From assembly GCA_016934935.1 (NCBI GenBank), contig JAFGRW010000115.1, positions 1 to 64,000 of the forward strand: DNA of 64,000 bases, written 5' to 3'. Shown piece after piece: positions 52,494 to 61,552 of the stretch. The notes beneath the pieces were generated by a model, which was given only the letters and a program-made list of their open reading frames with translations, did no database searches and had not been told where the DNA came from. The first letter of the stretch is position 1; the number at the start of each line of letters is the position of its first letter. A program made the translations under genes and the position numbers. The stretch is from Spirochaetota bacterium (GTDB lineage: Bacteria; Spirochaetota; UBA4802; JAFGJZ01).

Positions 52494-53798
52494 ATGAAAA
52501 AACTGTATCCTTTCTCACTTCTGGCAATTATCATGTTTTTGCAACTCGCGATTTACGGCTCTTATCGCCCAATACTCAGCACTTACCTTACGAAGGTACT
52601 CAACTTCAGCGGAACACAGGCTTCGGTAATAATCTCAACCACAGTAATAGCAGGTATATTTTCTCCTCTTGCCGCAAGTTTTGTGGTCGACAGGCTAATT
52701 AAAGCAAGACATCTATTATCCATACTTCATTTCTCAGCCGCGTTCTTCAGTTTTTTTACGGCCATCAATACCTCTTTTAAATCTGTACTCTTCTCTTATC
52801 TGTTTTACATGTTACTCTTCGCACCTACGATGGGGCTTGTTAATGCGGTTACATTTAAAAATCTCAAGTCCAGACGTGAACACTTCGGTTCTATCAGGGT
52901 TTTCGGAACTTTGGGGTGGATGGCGTCCGGACTGATTTTGGGACAGCTATATATTAAATTTTTCAATGGCCCGGTATCTCATATCTTTATTGCAGCCTCC
53001 ATTATGGGCATTATTATCAGCATAATCTGTTTCTTTTTACCGGATATTCCCCTGCCGCCACGCAGCAGAAAGAACATCAAGGATATAATTCCCGCAAGCG
53101 CATTTAAAACAATAGCCCGGCCGGAGCTATTGTCGCTTACAGTAGTCTTTTTCCTTTCAAGCACAATGGATCAGTTTTACTTTTTCGGCACAGGGCCATA
53201 TCTGGAACATTTGGGTTACTCGTACGGAAATAATCTTGCCATGCAAACACTCGGACAGGTTCTGGAAATAGTTACAATTCCGGTTCTTGGGTTTATTTTG
53301 GGAGGTTTTTTGATTAACCATAAAAGAGGATCTTTTTCTTTTAAGGGTATTGGCTTTAAAAAGAGTTTTCTTTTGGGTCTTGCTTTTCAGGTAACGCGCT
53401 ACACCATTTTTACATTTACAGGAAGTAAACCTGGGATAGTTACTGCACTTTTATGTAATGGTTTTATTTACACCTTCTTTTACGCAACAGCAACAATTTA
53501 TGTCGATACGCAGTGCACAGAAGAGAACAGATCCGGAGTACATCAGATAATTAACATGATATTTTTTGGGTTCTCGGGGCTTACAGGCACAATAACAGCG
53601 GGTTTTTTGACGGACTACTATTCAAAAAACGGGACAACCGACTATACAATGTTCTGGATGGTGCCCACAGGTCTGTCGATAATAGCTTTCATTTTAACAG
53701 TAATCTTTATAAAAGATGTCCCGGTTAAAATTAGTACCGCCAAATCCATAAGCGGCACTGCAGACGACACTGCTTCAGGCCCTCACGAAACGGTCTAG
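52494..53798 (+). CDS. MFS transporter (nucleoside/oligosaccharide H+ symporter-like)
   Basis: 434 residues with 12 predicted helices. The start 'LLAIIMFLQLAIYGSYRPILSTYLTKVLNFSGTQASVII' and 'FGSIRVFGTLGWMASGLILG' in the middle match the NupG/LacY-like MFS group. Substrate unknown. Converges on nadA, overlapping it by four bases at the 3' ends. Confidence 0.85.
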   Translation: MKKLYPFSLLAIIMFLQLAIYGSYRPILSTYLTKVLNFSGTQASVIISTTVIAGIFSPLAASFVVDRLIKARHLLSILHFSAAFFSFFTAINTSFKSVLFSYLFYMLLFAPTMGLVNAVTFKNLKSRREHFGSIRVFGTLGWMASGLILGQLYIKFFNGPVSHIFIAASIMGIIISIICFFLPDIPLPPRSRKNIKDIIPASAFKTIARPELLSLTVVFFLSSTMDQFYFFGTGPYLEHLGYSYGNNLAMQTLGQVLEIVTIPVLGFILGGFLINHKRGSFSFKGIGFKKSFLLGLAFQVTRYTIFTFTGSKPGIVTALLCNGFIYTFFYATATIYVDTQCTEENRSGVHQIINMIFFGFSGLTGTITAGFLTDYYSKNGTTDYTMFWMVPTGLSIIAFILTVIFIKDVPVKISTAKSISGTADDTASGPHETV

Positions 53799-54862
53799 GC
53801 TTTTTGAACAATATCCATCATCGTTTGCAAAGCCTTTTTGGCTCCATCCTTAAATTCTGGTTGCACCCTGATCTCAGTAACCAGTTCACCCTTTCCATTT
53901 TTATAATCAACAATGGATTTTAAAGAAGCAGCAACCTTTTCAAGTGAAGTCTTTTCCATATTAAAGCAGGGAGAGTCACGAAGGGCTACAATTGTCTTGT
54001 TATGAGTGCTTTTTGGACCAAAATCCGAAGCTATGCGTCTTACAAAATTTATTTCGGTACCCACTCCCCAAACAGAACCGGGTTCTGAATCCCTTATGCT
54101 ATCAAGAATAAAAGCAGTCGAGCCATTCATATCAGATGCCTGAACAACCGCTCTGTCACTTTCGGGATGAACTATTATTTTGATTCCAGAATATTGCTCC
54201 CGTGCTTTTTTAACATCATCAACAGTAAACACCTTGTGAACATGACAAAAACCATCCCAGAGATACATCTTCACATTCCTGTAATCGACACGTTCTTCGA
54301 TAACAAGATCGCGTCCAATACGCACTACTTCATCATCTTTGAGACCAAGAGTATCAGCAGTATTTATACCAAGATTAAAGTCCGGAAAAAAGAAGACAGC
54401 CTCACCCTTCTCAATAAAATGTGAACATATTTTCAGCGCATTCGAGCTGGTACATACAGCACCATCCTTTTCACCGCAAAAAGATTTCACATCAGCGTAC
54501 GAATTCATATATACCACGGGGGCAATTCGTCTGTTTGAGAGAGGACTAATTATATCATAAGCCTTTTGAGCCATTGATTTATCTATCATATCCGCCATGG
54601 GACACCCCGCCAAAAGCTCGGGAACAACTATCTTCTGGTTATCGGCAGCCAAAACACTGGCTCCCTCTGCCATAAAACGAACACCGCAAAATAAAATAAA
54701 GTCGGAAGTATGTCTGGAGGCTTCAACAGCCAGTTTGTACGAATCGCCCGCAAAATCACTCAGAGCAACAACTTCAGGGCGTTGGTAATGGTGAGCTGGC
54801 ATAACAAGATCTTCTCCGAGAATCTTCCTGTATTGTTTAATCTGTTCAATTAGTTCTTTCAA
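53795..54862 (-). CDS. nadA: Quinolinate synthase A
   Basis: 355 residues. 'MPAHHYQRPEVVALSDFAGDSYKLAVEA', 'FCGVRFMAEGASVLAADNQKIVVPELLAGCPMADM', 'YMNSYADVKSFC', 'CTSSNA', 'FFPDFNLGINTA', 'HPESD' and 'GTEINFV' cover all three NadA repeats and the Cys ligands of its [4Fe-4S] cluster. It condenses iminoaspartate and DHAP to quinolinate in NAD synthesis. The start is TTG, inside the TTGA overlap with the upstream HydE-type gene, so translation is coupled. No nadB or nadC is nearby. Confidence 0.95.
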   Translation of the reverse strand: MKELIEQIKQYRKILGEDLVMPAHHYQRPEVVALSDFAGDSYKLAVEASRHTSDFILFCGVRFMAEGASVLAADNQKIVVPELLAGCPMADMIDKSMAQKAYDIISPLSNRRIAPVVYMNSYADVKSFCGEKDGAVCTSSNALKICSHFIEKGEAVFFFPDFNLGINTADTLGLKDDEVVRIGRDLVIEERVDYRNVKMYLWDGFCHVHKVFTVDDVKKAREQYSGIKIIVHPESDRAVVQASDMNGSTAFILDSIRDSEPGSVWGVGTEINFVRRIASDFGPKSTHNKTIVALRDSPCFNMEKTSLEKVAASLKSIVDYKNGKGELVTEIRVQPEFKDGAKKALQTMMDIVQKA

Positions 54863-55962
54863 TTTTTTGATTCCCCTTTTCTTTTAAAATGCGGGGAGTC
54901 ACCCCACTCGTTGTAGTGAACTTCCCTTCCAACACTTCCAACTCGCGCGGAAAGGCAGTTTTTGCACTCCTCTTTGGTATCTTCCTGACATGGTTTATTA
55001 TCATACAAAAGATAGCTCTTACGGTAATCAACAGGAGTAAGCTGTGGCATAACCACATTTGCACCGAAACTGAGCCCCTTTTCCCGACCGGTCGGATCGA
55101 TTGTCTGAAGAGCTGTTGTAGCAGCAATATTTATATCCTTAAGCACAAGCCTGCAAACCGCTATCATCAGAAGAGAAACACGCAAAAGATCATCTCTCTC
55201 GATAATAAACTGGTTTTTATTTTTTTTAAGGGGAGTGGAGCTATGTCTGATATAGGGACCCATGCCCAGCATGTCTATATCCATATCTTTAAAAAACAGA
55301 ATATCATCAGCAAGCATCTGGCAAGTCTGGCCTGGTAAACCGTACATAACCCCGGTTCCCACCTGAAAGCCGGTTCGCTTTAGCCGCCTCAGACATTCAA
55401 CCCGGTTATCGAAAGACTGGGCTTCAGGATGAATCGTTTTAAACAACTCCCGGTTAGAAGTCTCGATTCGTAAAAGATAACGATGAGCCCCGGCAGCGAA
55501 GAGTTTTGCGTAATCAGCCTCTGACTGTTCACCTATGCAGAGGGTTACACCCAAACCATTCGGAAGTTCTTCCGAAACAGACCTTTTCTTTATTGTTTCT
55601 ACAGCACGGCAGACAAAATCAATAAAATCCCGACTGCTGTTTTCACCTGACTGTAAAACTATCGAGCCATATCCGTTTTTTGCGCACCATAATGCCGAAT
55701 CAACAATCTCGTCCATTGTTAAATCGAATCTGTTCACATCTGCATTAGAACGGCGAATACCGCAATAATAGCAATCACTGACGCATCTGTTTGAAAACTC
55801 AATAAGTCCGCGATAGTAAACTCCACTGCCGCAATTTTCAAGTAAAACATCGTGCGCCATCTTGCGTATCAGCTCAACTTTTTCCGGATTATTTTCAGAA
55901 AGAAGCGAAGCAATATTGTCACGAGTATCATATTTTATTTCATAATTCATTATGTTAACCAC
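54859..55962 (-). CDS. hydE: HydE-type radical SAM protein
   Basis: 367 residues. 'YYRGLIEFSNRCVSDCYYCGIRRSN' with CX3CX2C and the YCGIR context, then 'GSIVLQSGENSS', 'LLRIETSNRELFKTIHPE', 'GVMYGLPGQT' and 'GMGPYIRH' match HydE, which makes the low-valent Fe(CO)2(CN)Cys precursor for the FeFe-hydrogenase H cluster. A C-terminal 'CQEDTKEECKNC' gives the optional second cluster. A GTG start is taken at 55962 (AGG upstream), ATG at 55950 is possible. Overlaps nadA by four bases. HydF and HydG are not in the window. Alternatives: PylB or another HydE-fold enzyme. Confidence 0.82.
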   Translation of the reverse strand: MVNIMNYEIKYDTRDNIASLLSENNPEKVELIRKMAHDVLLENCGSGVYYRGLIEFSNRCVSDCYYCGIRRSNADVNRFDLTMDEIVDSALWCAKNGYGSIVLQSGENSSRDFIDFVCRAVETIKKRSVSEELPNGLGVTLCIGEQSEADYAKLFAAGAHRYLLRIETSNRELFKTIHPEAQSFDNRVECLRRLKRTGFQVGTGVMYGLPGQTCQMLADDILFFKDMDIDMLGMGPYIRHSSTPLKKNKNQFIIERDDLLRVSLLMIAVCRLVLKDINIAATTALQTIDPTGREKGLSFGANVVMPQLTPVDYRKSYLLYDNKPCQEDTKEECKNCLSARVGSVGREVHYNEWGDSPHFKRKGESKN

Positions 55963-56081
55963 AATAGACCTAAACAGAAATTTCAGCCTTGACTTAAGCT
56001 AATTATAATTCTCATTTAAGATTAAATCCCGGCCTGTCAGGTCAACACTTTTTACCCGCTTTTTTCCCGATACTTTTAGAA

Positions 56082-56921
56082 TCAGGCTCCCGCCCTTCCT
56101 GTCTTACGCTTATAATCTTCTACCTCTTTTTCATACTCCTGTTTTTCAGGTTTTTCACTCTTGTACAACGATAAAAGATAATGCTCTACCGCCCCATTGC
56201 CGTCATATTCATACATTTTTGCCAATTGTGCACGGTTTTCTTCAATAAATTGATCTGCTTTGTTGTATTTTGAAAATGAAAATTCAGCTCCGTATTTTTT
56301 AGCAAAGCTTTTATAACTTTCCAGTTCTACCGGTATATTAAAAACTTCATTTTGTATAAAAGAAAAATGTTTTAACCCTAAAACAGTATTCAAATCGGTT
56401 GGTAAATAGAAATCATTATGCATTGGCATTATAATATGGTATAAATCATCATAAATACCATCAATATCATCGTTATTCAAAACAATGCCTCCAAGCACAA
56501 GCACTCCCTCGAAATCTATTGCCCTTTTAAACTCGTCAAATACAGCTGCAGTATTTTGAAAATCAAGATAATCCATACAAACTATCATTCCAAAAGCATA
56601 ATAATCGACAGGCAGCGAATTCAAATCTCCATTAATAAACTGAATATTGTCTATTAGAACATTATCTTTGTTCTTAATTACAAAATTATTAATTACCTCT
56701 ATACTGGGCTCAACAACCGTTACTTTTATTCCGACCTCTGCCATTTTCAAAAGCAATTGACCATTACCAAGACCAGCCTTTAAAACCGATTCCGGGCGGT
56801 ATATTTCAACGGCCTTTGACACAAAATCGTGCTGTTTTTTGTTACATATTTCCCGCTCAATAGTAAGATTTTCCTTAAGATTTAACTCAATGTACCTGGA
56901 AATCTTCTCTGTATAGTTCAT
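56082..56921 (-). CDS. Class I SAM-dependent methyltransferase
   Basis: 279 residues. 'SVLKAGLGNGQLLLKMAEVGIKVTVVEPS' is motif I, 'NIQFINGDLNSLP' motif II and 'FGMIVCMDYLDFQN' motif IV region. The C-terminal 90 residues are unusual, charged and helical ('YNKADQFIEENRAQLAKMYEYDGNG'). Substrate unknown. Monocistronic. Confidence 0.8.
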   Translation of the reverse strand: MNYTEKISRYIELNLKENLTIEREICNKKQHDFVSKAVEIYRPESVLKAGLGNGQLLLKMAEVGIKVTVVEPSIEVINNFVIKNKDNVLIDNIQFINGDLNSLPVDYYAFGMIVCMDYLDFQNTAAVFDEFKRAIDFEGVLVLGGIVLNNDDIDGIYDDLYHIIMPMHNDFYLPTDLNTVLGLKHFSFIQNEVFNIPVELESYKSFAKKYGAEFSFSKYNKADQFIEENRAQLAKMYEYDGNGAVEHYLLSLYKSEKPEKQEYEKEVEDYKRKTGRAGA

Positions 56922-57133
56922 CCCGATTCTCCAATCTGTTGATACCGCAAATCATTATTTGACGGCTTAATTTATTGTTGACACCAAACTTTTATAAAGC
57001 AAGTATAAAATTTCTAGATTAGAGCCCAGGCAACCTAATCTTCTAATGCGGGATATTTATTTACCTGGATAAACCCCGGCTGATATCCGTTTATTATAAT
57101 ATTACTTAACAGTATTCAGGTTATGAGGTACCA

Positions 57134-57967
57134 ATGAGCACAGAAGATGTCTACTACGATTCATGGAAAGAAAACCGTGATTTGATACTCGAATACAATC
57201 AGGTTGACCTTGAAGACGTAACTGTTTCCAATATAAAAGGTATTGGAGTCGACAATGTTTCCACAAAACAGGCTATTGTAAAAATTATGGAAATGATCGA
57301 ACACGGAGGTGTTCATCATGTTATTTCACTTAACCCATATAAACTTATAAGATACAGAGCCAATATTGATCTTAACATAATCTATGGCAAAGCATCACTT
57401 AAATTTGCCACGGGCGCAGGCGTACGCAAACTTTCACGAATAGTAAGACAACCCCTCAAAGAGCGTATACATTTCATCAGCTTTTTAATGGAACTTATAC
57501 GACTATCCGAAATTAAAGAGTATACTATCTTTATCGTCGGAGCAAAGCCGGAAATAACCGAAAAAGCCTACTCCAACATACTCAAATCTTTTCCCAAAAT
57601 ACGTATTGTGGGCCGGCATGGCGGCTATTTTAATCCTCAGCGTGAACAATCTGTAATCGAAGCTATCCGGAAATCTGAAGCGAATATTGTACTGGTTGGA
57701 ATGGGTTTCCCTAAAGAGGATCGCTGGATCTCAAAATTAAGGATGAACCTGCAAAACTCCGTAATTATCGGTATTGGTGGAAGTCTGGATATCATTTCAG
57801 GCGAAAACCGGAAAGCTCCCGCTTTTTTTATGCAGCGAGGCCTTGACTGGTTTTACCGCATCATTACCAAACCCTGGCGTTACGGCAGATTATTAAGAAT
57901 AATGTTTTTCTTTTTTACAGCCTTTGTTGGAAGCCTTTTTATTAGCAACAGAAGGTATTTACGATGA
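57134..57967 (+). CDS. WecG/TagA/CpsF-family glycosyltransferase
   Basis: 277 residues. 'GVDNVSTKQAIVKIMEMIEHGGVHHVISLNPYKLIRYR' and 'FATGAGVRKLSRI' form the N-terminal half, then 'YTIFIVGAKPEITEKAYSNIL', 'VGRHGGYF' and 'ANIVLVGMGFPKEDRWI' the C-terminal half. Members transfer N-acetylmannosamine(uronic acid) or related sugars to lipid-linked acceptors in surface polysaccharide synthesis. The C-terminal hydrophobic helix ('IMFFFFTAFVGSLFI') suggests membrane association. Overlaps the next gene by four bases (ATGA). Confidence 0.88.
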   Translation: MSTEDVYYDSWKENRDLILEYNQVDLEDVTVSNIKGIGVDNVSTKQAIVKIMEMIEHGGVHHVISLNPYKLIRYRANIDLNIIYGKASLKFATGAGVRKLSRIVRQPLKERIHFISFLMELIRLSEIKEYTIFIVGAKPEITEKAYSNILKSFPKIRIVGRHGGYFNPQREQSVIEAIRKSEANIVLVGMGFPKEDRWISKLRMNLQNSVIIGIGGSLDIISGENRKAPAFFMQRGLDWFYRIITKPWRYGRLLRIMFFFFTAFVGSLFISNRRYLR

Positions 57968-59220
57968 GTGACTTTTCTTTTGACACTCTAAAGAAAGATT
58001 ACAACAACCTTCGCAAATTAATCGAAATTACCAAGCTCATAAATGCGACCCTTGACATTGGCAAACTTTTAAAAGCTGTCATGAAAGCTATTAAAGATAT
58101 TCTGCATACTGAAGCCAGCTCCCTTCTCTTTTACGATGAGCTTACAGATGAGCTGGTTTTCAAAGCAGTAACCGGTGAAAAATCGGATATGCTCTCCGAA
58201 CAGTATCGTTTCAAAACTTCACAGGGCATAGCAGGATGGTGCGCCGCAAACAGAGAAGCTCTTATTGCCAATGATGTCTACTCAGACCCCCGTTTTAATC
58301 CCAACTTTGACAAAATTACCGGTTTCAAAACAAATGCAATTATTTGCGCCCCTTTGCTTTTCAAAGGAAAACTGATAGGCGTAATAGAGGGAGTGAATCC
58401 TATCGGTCGGGTCATATTTACAGATAACGACATGAAGCTTTTTACCCTGTTTGCCGAACAGGCAGTTATGGCTGTACAAAACGCCATTATTTTTGAAAAA
58501 TCCATTGAGCGCACAAAAATGCAGCACGAGATCAGCTCTGCTCAAAAACTTTTTGAACCTTTTTTAAAACCGATAACCATTGAACGTGACGGAATAAATA
58601 CCACAATGATTTGCCGTCCTGCCGGAGAATTCTGCGGCGACATCTTCACAAGCCGTTCCGAAAAGGACCATGTCGCAATAATGCTTGCCGATGCAGGGGG
58701 TTATTCCCTGCCAGGAGCAATAACCGCCTCATATATTGCCGGAAAAATTACAGCTTTCGGCAGAGTATGCCGCAACTGCTCGGAAGTAATTCGTTATTTT
58801 CAGTCAAGCCGCAAGGATATTACCGTTCCGAAAGAAGCTTCGATTTTTTACGCACATCTTTTCACCAACCAAAATTGCCTTGAATACACATTATCAGGCA
58901 ACATCAGATTGATACTGGTGCAGGACCGGAAGATCAAACTGATCAAAGCAAATTCGGATATTAATACCGGCACTATTAAAAGATCTAAAATTGAATTTTC
59001 GAAAGGTGATACTGCTATAATTTTCACTGAAGGTGTGACACGTATTAAAAATAAACACGGCGAATCATTTGGAATTAAGCGCCTTGCAAGTCTTGTTCAA
59101 ACCGATTTATCAAGCAATGAGATACTTGATACAATAATCCAGCAGACTTCTCTTTTCTCTCATAAGCTCAGAACTTTCGAGGACATATCCTTGATTTGCA
59201 TAAAACGCAACCAGGACTAG
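57964..59220 (+). CDS. GAF-domain PP2C/SpoIIE-type phosphatase with altered site
   Basis: 418 residues. Short coiled coil, GAF domain (about 20-175, 'ILHTEASSLLFYDELTDELVFKA', 'GIAGWCAANREALIANDVYSDPRF'), coiled coil, then a SpoIIE-like domain (about 215-415). The usual 'DG' metal-binding residues are changed: 'MLADAGGYSLPG' keeps Asp but lacks GHG, and 'AIIFTEGVTRI' has Glu-Gly where the family has Asp-Gly. It may be inactive or metal-tuned. Coupled to the glycosyltransferase gene upstream, which hints at control of surface-polysaccharide synthesis. Confidence 0.78.
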   Translation: MSDFSFDTLKKDYNNLRKLIEITKLINATLDIGKLLKAVMKAIKDILHTEASSLLFYDELTDELVFKAVTGEKSDMLSEQYRFKTSQGIAGWCAANREALIANDVYSDPRFNPNFDKITGFKTNAIICAPLLFKGKLIGVIEGVNPIGRVIFTDNDMKLFTLFAEQAVMAVQNAIIFEKSIERTKMQHEISSAQKLFEPFLKPITIERDGINTTMICRPAGEFCGDIFTSRSEKDHVAIMLADAGGYSLPGAITASYIAGKITAFGRVCRNCSEVIRYFQSSRKDITVPKEASIFYAHLFTNQNCLEYTLSGNIRLILVQDRKIKLIKANSDINTGTIKRSKIEFSKGDTAIIFTEGVTRIKNKHGESFGIKRLASLVQTDLSSNEILDTIIQQTSLFSHKLRTFEDISLICIKRNQD

Positions 59221-59423
59221 CAGTCGTTATCACTCAGCTTATATATCTCCATACGAACTTCTTCTTCGTTTAAAAGTTGAATCGCGCGTTTAGTAAGCCC
59301 CGAAGCTTCTCTTACCAATCCACTTTCACTATCATCAAGGCATTTATTTTGCGATACAAGCTGCAGGTTTCTGTTTACAATCTCAAGGTCGGATATTATA
59401 TTTCGGAGTTTGTTTTCTTCCAT
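59217..59423 (-). CDS. Small coiled-coil protein
   Basis: 68 residues, GGAAGA ribosome-binding site seven bases before ATG. Entirely helical and charged ('LRNIISDLEIVNRNLQLVSQN', 'REASGLTKRAIQLLNEEEVRMEIYKL'). It follows the LamG-type gene by 17 bases on the same strand and converges on the phosphatase gene. Function unknown. Confidence 0.55.
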   Translation of the reverse strand: MEENKLRNIISDLEIVNRNLQLVSQNKCLDDSESGLVREASGLTKRAIQLLNEEEVRMEIYKLSDNDC

Positions 59424-59440
59424 ATTTCTTCCATCTGTAA

Positions 59441-61099
59441 TTATTTTGATTCGATTTTTATTTCACTTCCACCAAAAGGCCTGCCGGATATTTCTTTTGA
59501 AAAATCAGATTCATGGTTATAGGGAGTATTAACACGATAACTGTCATACGCGGTAACAGCAAAATAGTAAAGCACATTATTCTTTAAAAGCGGGTAAGAA
59601 AGCAAACCTTTAGTATCCTTAAGCCTGTTCTCTTCCACAAGACGGTTGTCAACCTTAAGCTCAACAAAATCACCGCTGCCGTTAGTTATGGGTTTTGACC
59701 CATCAGACACAAGAACACCCTCATACTTTCCGCTTTTAACCCCATAATAGACCTTATAACCAAAAAAATCATGATCCACATTTTTTTTCCATCTCAAAAC
59801 AACATAACCGTCCCCCTGTTCTATGCATTCGGGGAAAAGCGGAGCAATGGGCGGTGTATCAAGTTCATAGTTCATTTTTATTGATTGAAGAACCGGCGAT
59901 CTTTCACCGTCAGGTGAAGATATCAAATGTGCCCGCCATTGAAAATATTTGCCTCTTAACCAAAGATCAGCAGTTTTCATCAAATATATATTGCGCTGAT
60001 TATTTGTTATTCTATACCAGCGCGGATTCTGATGATACTGATCGAACTTGTCATCAGAGAGACGCACCTCAAACCAGATAAAAGTCTCCTTGTCCAGAAC
60101 CTGAGTCCATACAAAATTTTTTATCATGGTACCGGTATGCTGAAATTCGTAAACTGGACTTGTTACAACCCCTTCACTGTTCACGGGAACTCTACCTGTT
60201 AAACCTACATCAATATGCTTCCTGTCGGCCAGAGCGGTCAGTTTTTTCAGATCATCAAACGAGCGATAACTGAGACGAAATTCATCAAGATATCCAAAAT
60301 AATTTTTGCCGAAGACAATATTGGGCATGTCGTTTTTAAAAAACGAAGGAATATGCAAGGTTCCCGAAGATGTACCGTCATCAGTCGCGTAAAACATAAC
60401 CTGGCTTTTCCCGTCTATAAAAAGTTCAACCTTGCCGGTTAGCCTGTCATACGAAAGAGCTGTGTAATACCACGTTTTGTTTTGAAGCCTGGCTGCAGAA
60501 GCAAATTCATAAGTATAATGCTGACCATTGTCATCTGTAAAAAGATCAAAAAATGAACAATGTATACGACGATCTTTAATCTGTATCAGAATTCCATTGC
60601 GTGTTCCGGAATTGTAACCAACTCTCGAAAAGAGCTCCGCCTCATCGTTAAACGATGCAGGGTTTAGACGGAATTCAATGGTAAAAGAGCCCAAATCGCC
60701 GTTATTTCCAAGCCATGAAGCCGAGCTGTTACTAAACTCGAGTCGATGATTACGTTTGTAAAAATAACCTGCTCCATCACCGGCACTTCCCTCGGGTTTA
60801 AACCAGGAATAACTCGAAACCGATGTCCTGTATTTTCCGGAATCATCCATTGCGTGATAATTTTTTTTATTAAACGATACAGTAAGATCGCTGATAAGAT
60901 AGTCGGGGCGTTCGTAAGTTGTTTCTGAAATAATATATTCAAAACCTTTTTCTGTTTTGATGGGAGATACACGATGGAAATGAAGTCTTTCAGGAGTGAA
61001 ATCATATATTCCTGTTACTCTCTTTGAAGAATAAAGAGTAACCATTGAAAAAATAACACTTATTGTTGCAGTGAAGATAGCACACCGTCGCAAAATCAA
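59441..61099 (-). CDS. Secreted LamG/concanavalin-like domain protein with fibronectin-III-like C-terminus
   Basis: 552 residues from TTG within the TTGA overlap with rpiB. Signal-type hydrophobic N-terminus (about 5-25). Residues 110-290 form a LamG/concanavalin-A-like jelly roll ('LGSFTIEFRLNPASFNDEAELFSRVG', 'WYYTALSYDRLTGKVELFIDGKSQ', 'FGYLDEFRLSYRSF'). Residues 420-530 look like fibronectin type III ('VLRWKKNVDHDFFGYKVYYGVKSGKYEG', 'YYFAVTAYDSY'). Probably a surface or periplasmic carbohydrate- or matrix-binding protein; no catalytic motif is seen. Confidence 0.8.
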   Translation of the reverse strand: MILRRCAIFTATISVIFSMVTLYSSKRVTGIYDFTPERLHFHRVSPIKTEKGFEYIISETTYERPDYLISDLTVSFNKKNYHAMDDSGKYRTSVSSYSWFKPEGSAGDGAGYFYKRNHRLEFSNSSASWLGNNGDLGSFTIEFRLNPASFNDEAELFSRVGYNSGTRNGILIQIKDRRIHCSFFDLFTDDNGQHYTYEFASAARLQNKTWYYTALSYDRLTGKVELFIDGKSQVMFYATDDGTSSGTLHIPSFFKNDMPNIVFGKNYFGYLDEFRLSYRSFDDLKKLTALADRKHIDVGLTGRVPVNSEGVVTSPVYEFQHTGTMIKNFVWTQVLDKETFIWFEVRLSDDKFDQYHQNPRWYRITNNQRNIYLMKTADLWLRGKYFQWRAHLISSPDGERSPVLQSIKMNYELDTPPIAPLFPECIEQGDGYVVLRWKKNVDHDFFGYKVYYGVKSGKYEGVLVSDGSKPITNGSGDFVELKVDNRLVEENRLKDTKGLLSYPLLKNNVLYYFAVTAYDSYRVNTPYNHESDFSKEISGRPFGGSEIKIESK

Positions 61100-61545
61100 T
61101 CTCCACCAATCTCGCGATTTTCAATAGAGGATATCTTATCAAGCCTGCGCTGATGACGTCCGCCCTCGTAGCCTGTATATAACCATTTTTCCACTATATA
61201 CAAGGCAACCTCTTCTCCTGTAACACGCGCCCCCAAAACCAGGACATTGGAGTCGTTGTGTTTACGGGTCATTTCGGCCATAAATCCGTTAAAACATAGA
61301 GAAGCTCTTATGCCGCGCACCTTGTTTGCGGTTATGCTTGCTCCTATGCCTGTTCCACAAATAGCAATGCCGCGTTCGCATTCCCCTTTCTGTACAGCCC
61401 TGGCGACCTTCTCGATATAATCAGGATAATCAACCGATTCCTTTGCTTCAGGGCCGAAATCCATAAAGTCGACATCATCAAAAGTTTTAATTATAAGAGC
61501 TTTAAGATCAACTCCTGTATGATCCGAACCTATTGCAATTTTCAT
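61096..61545 (-). CDS. rpiB: Ribose-5-phosphate isomerase B
   Basis: 149 residues from ATG 61545 (AGAGGA upstream); the longer frame runs into asnS and is not used. 'MKIAIGSDHTGVDLKALI', the catalytic Cys motif 'AICGTGIGASITANKVRGIRASL' and 'HNDSNVLVLGARV' are RpiB hallmarks. It interconverts ribose 5-phosphate and ribulose 5-phosphate. Starts eight bases after asnS and is coupled to the LamG-type gene. Confidence 0.95.
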   Translation of the reverse strand: MKIAIGSDHTGVDLKALIIKTFDDVDFMDFGPEAKESVDYPDYIEKVARAVQKGECERGIAICGTGIGASITANKVRGIRASLCFNGFMAEMTRKHNDSNVLVLGARVTGEEVALYIVEKWLYTGYEGGRHQRRLDKISSIENREIGGD

Positions 61546-61552
61546 ATTTCCT

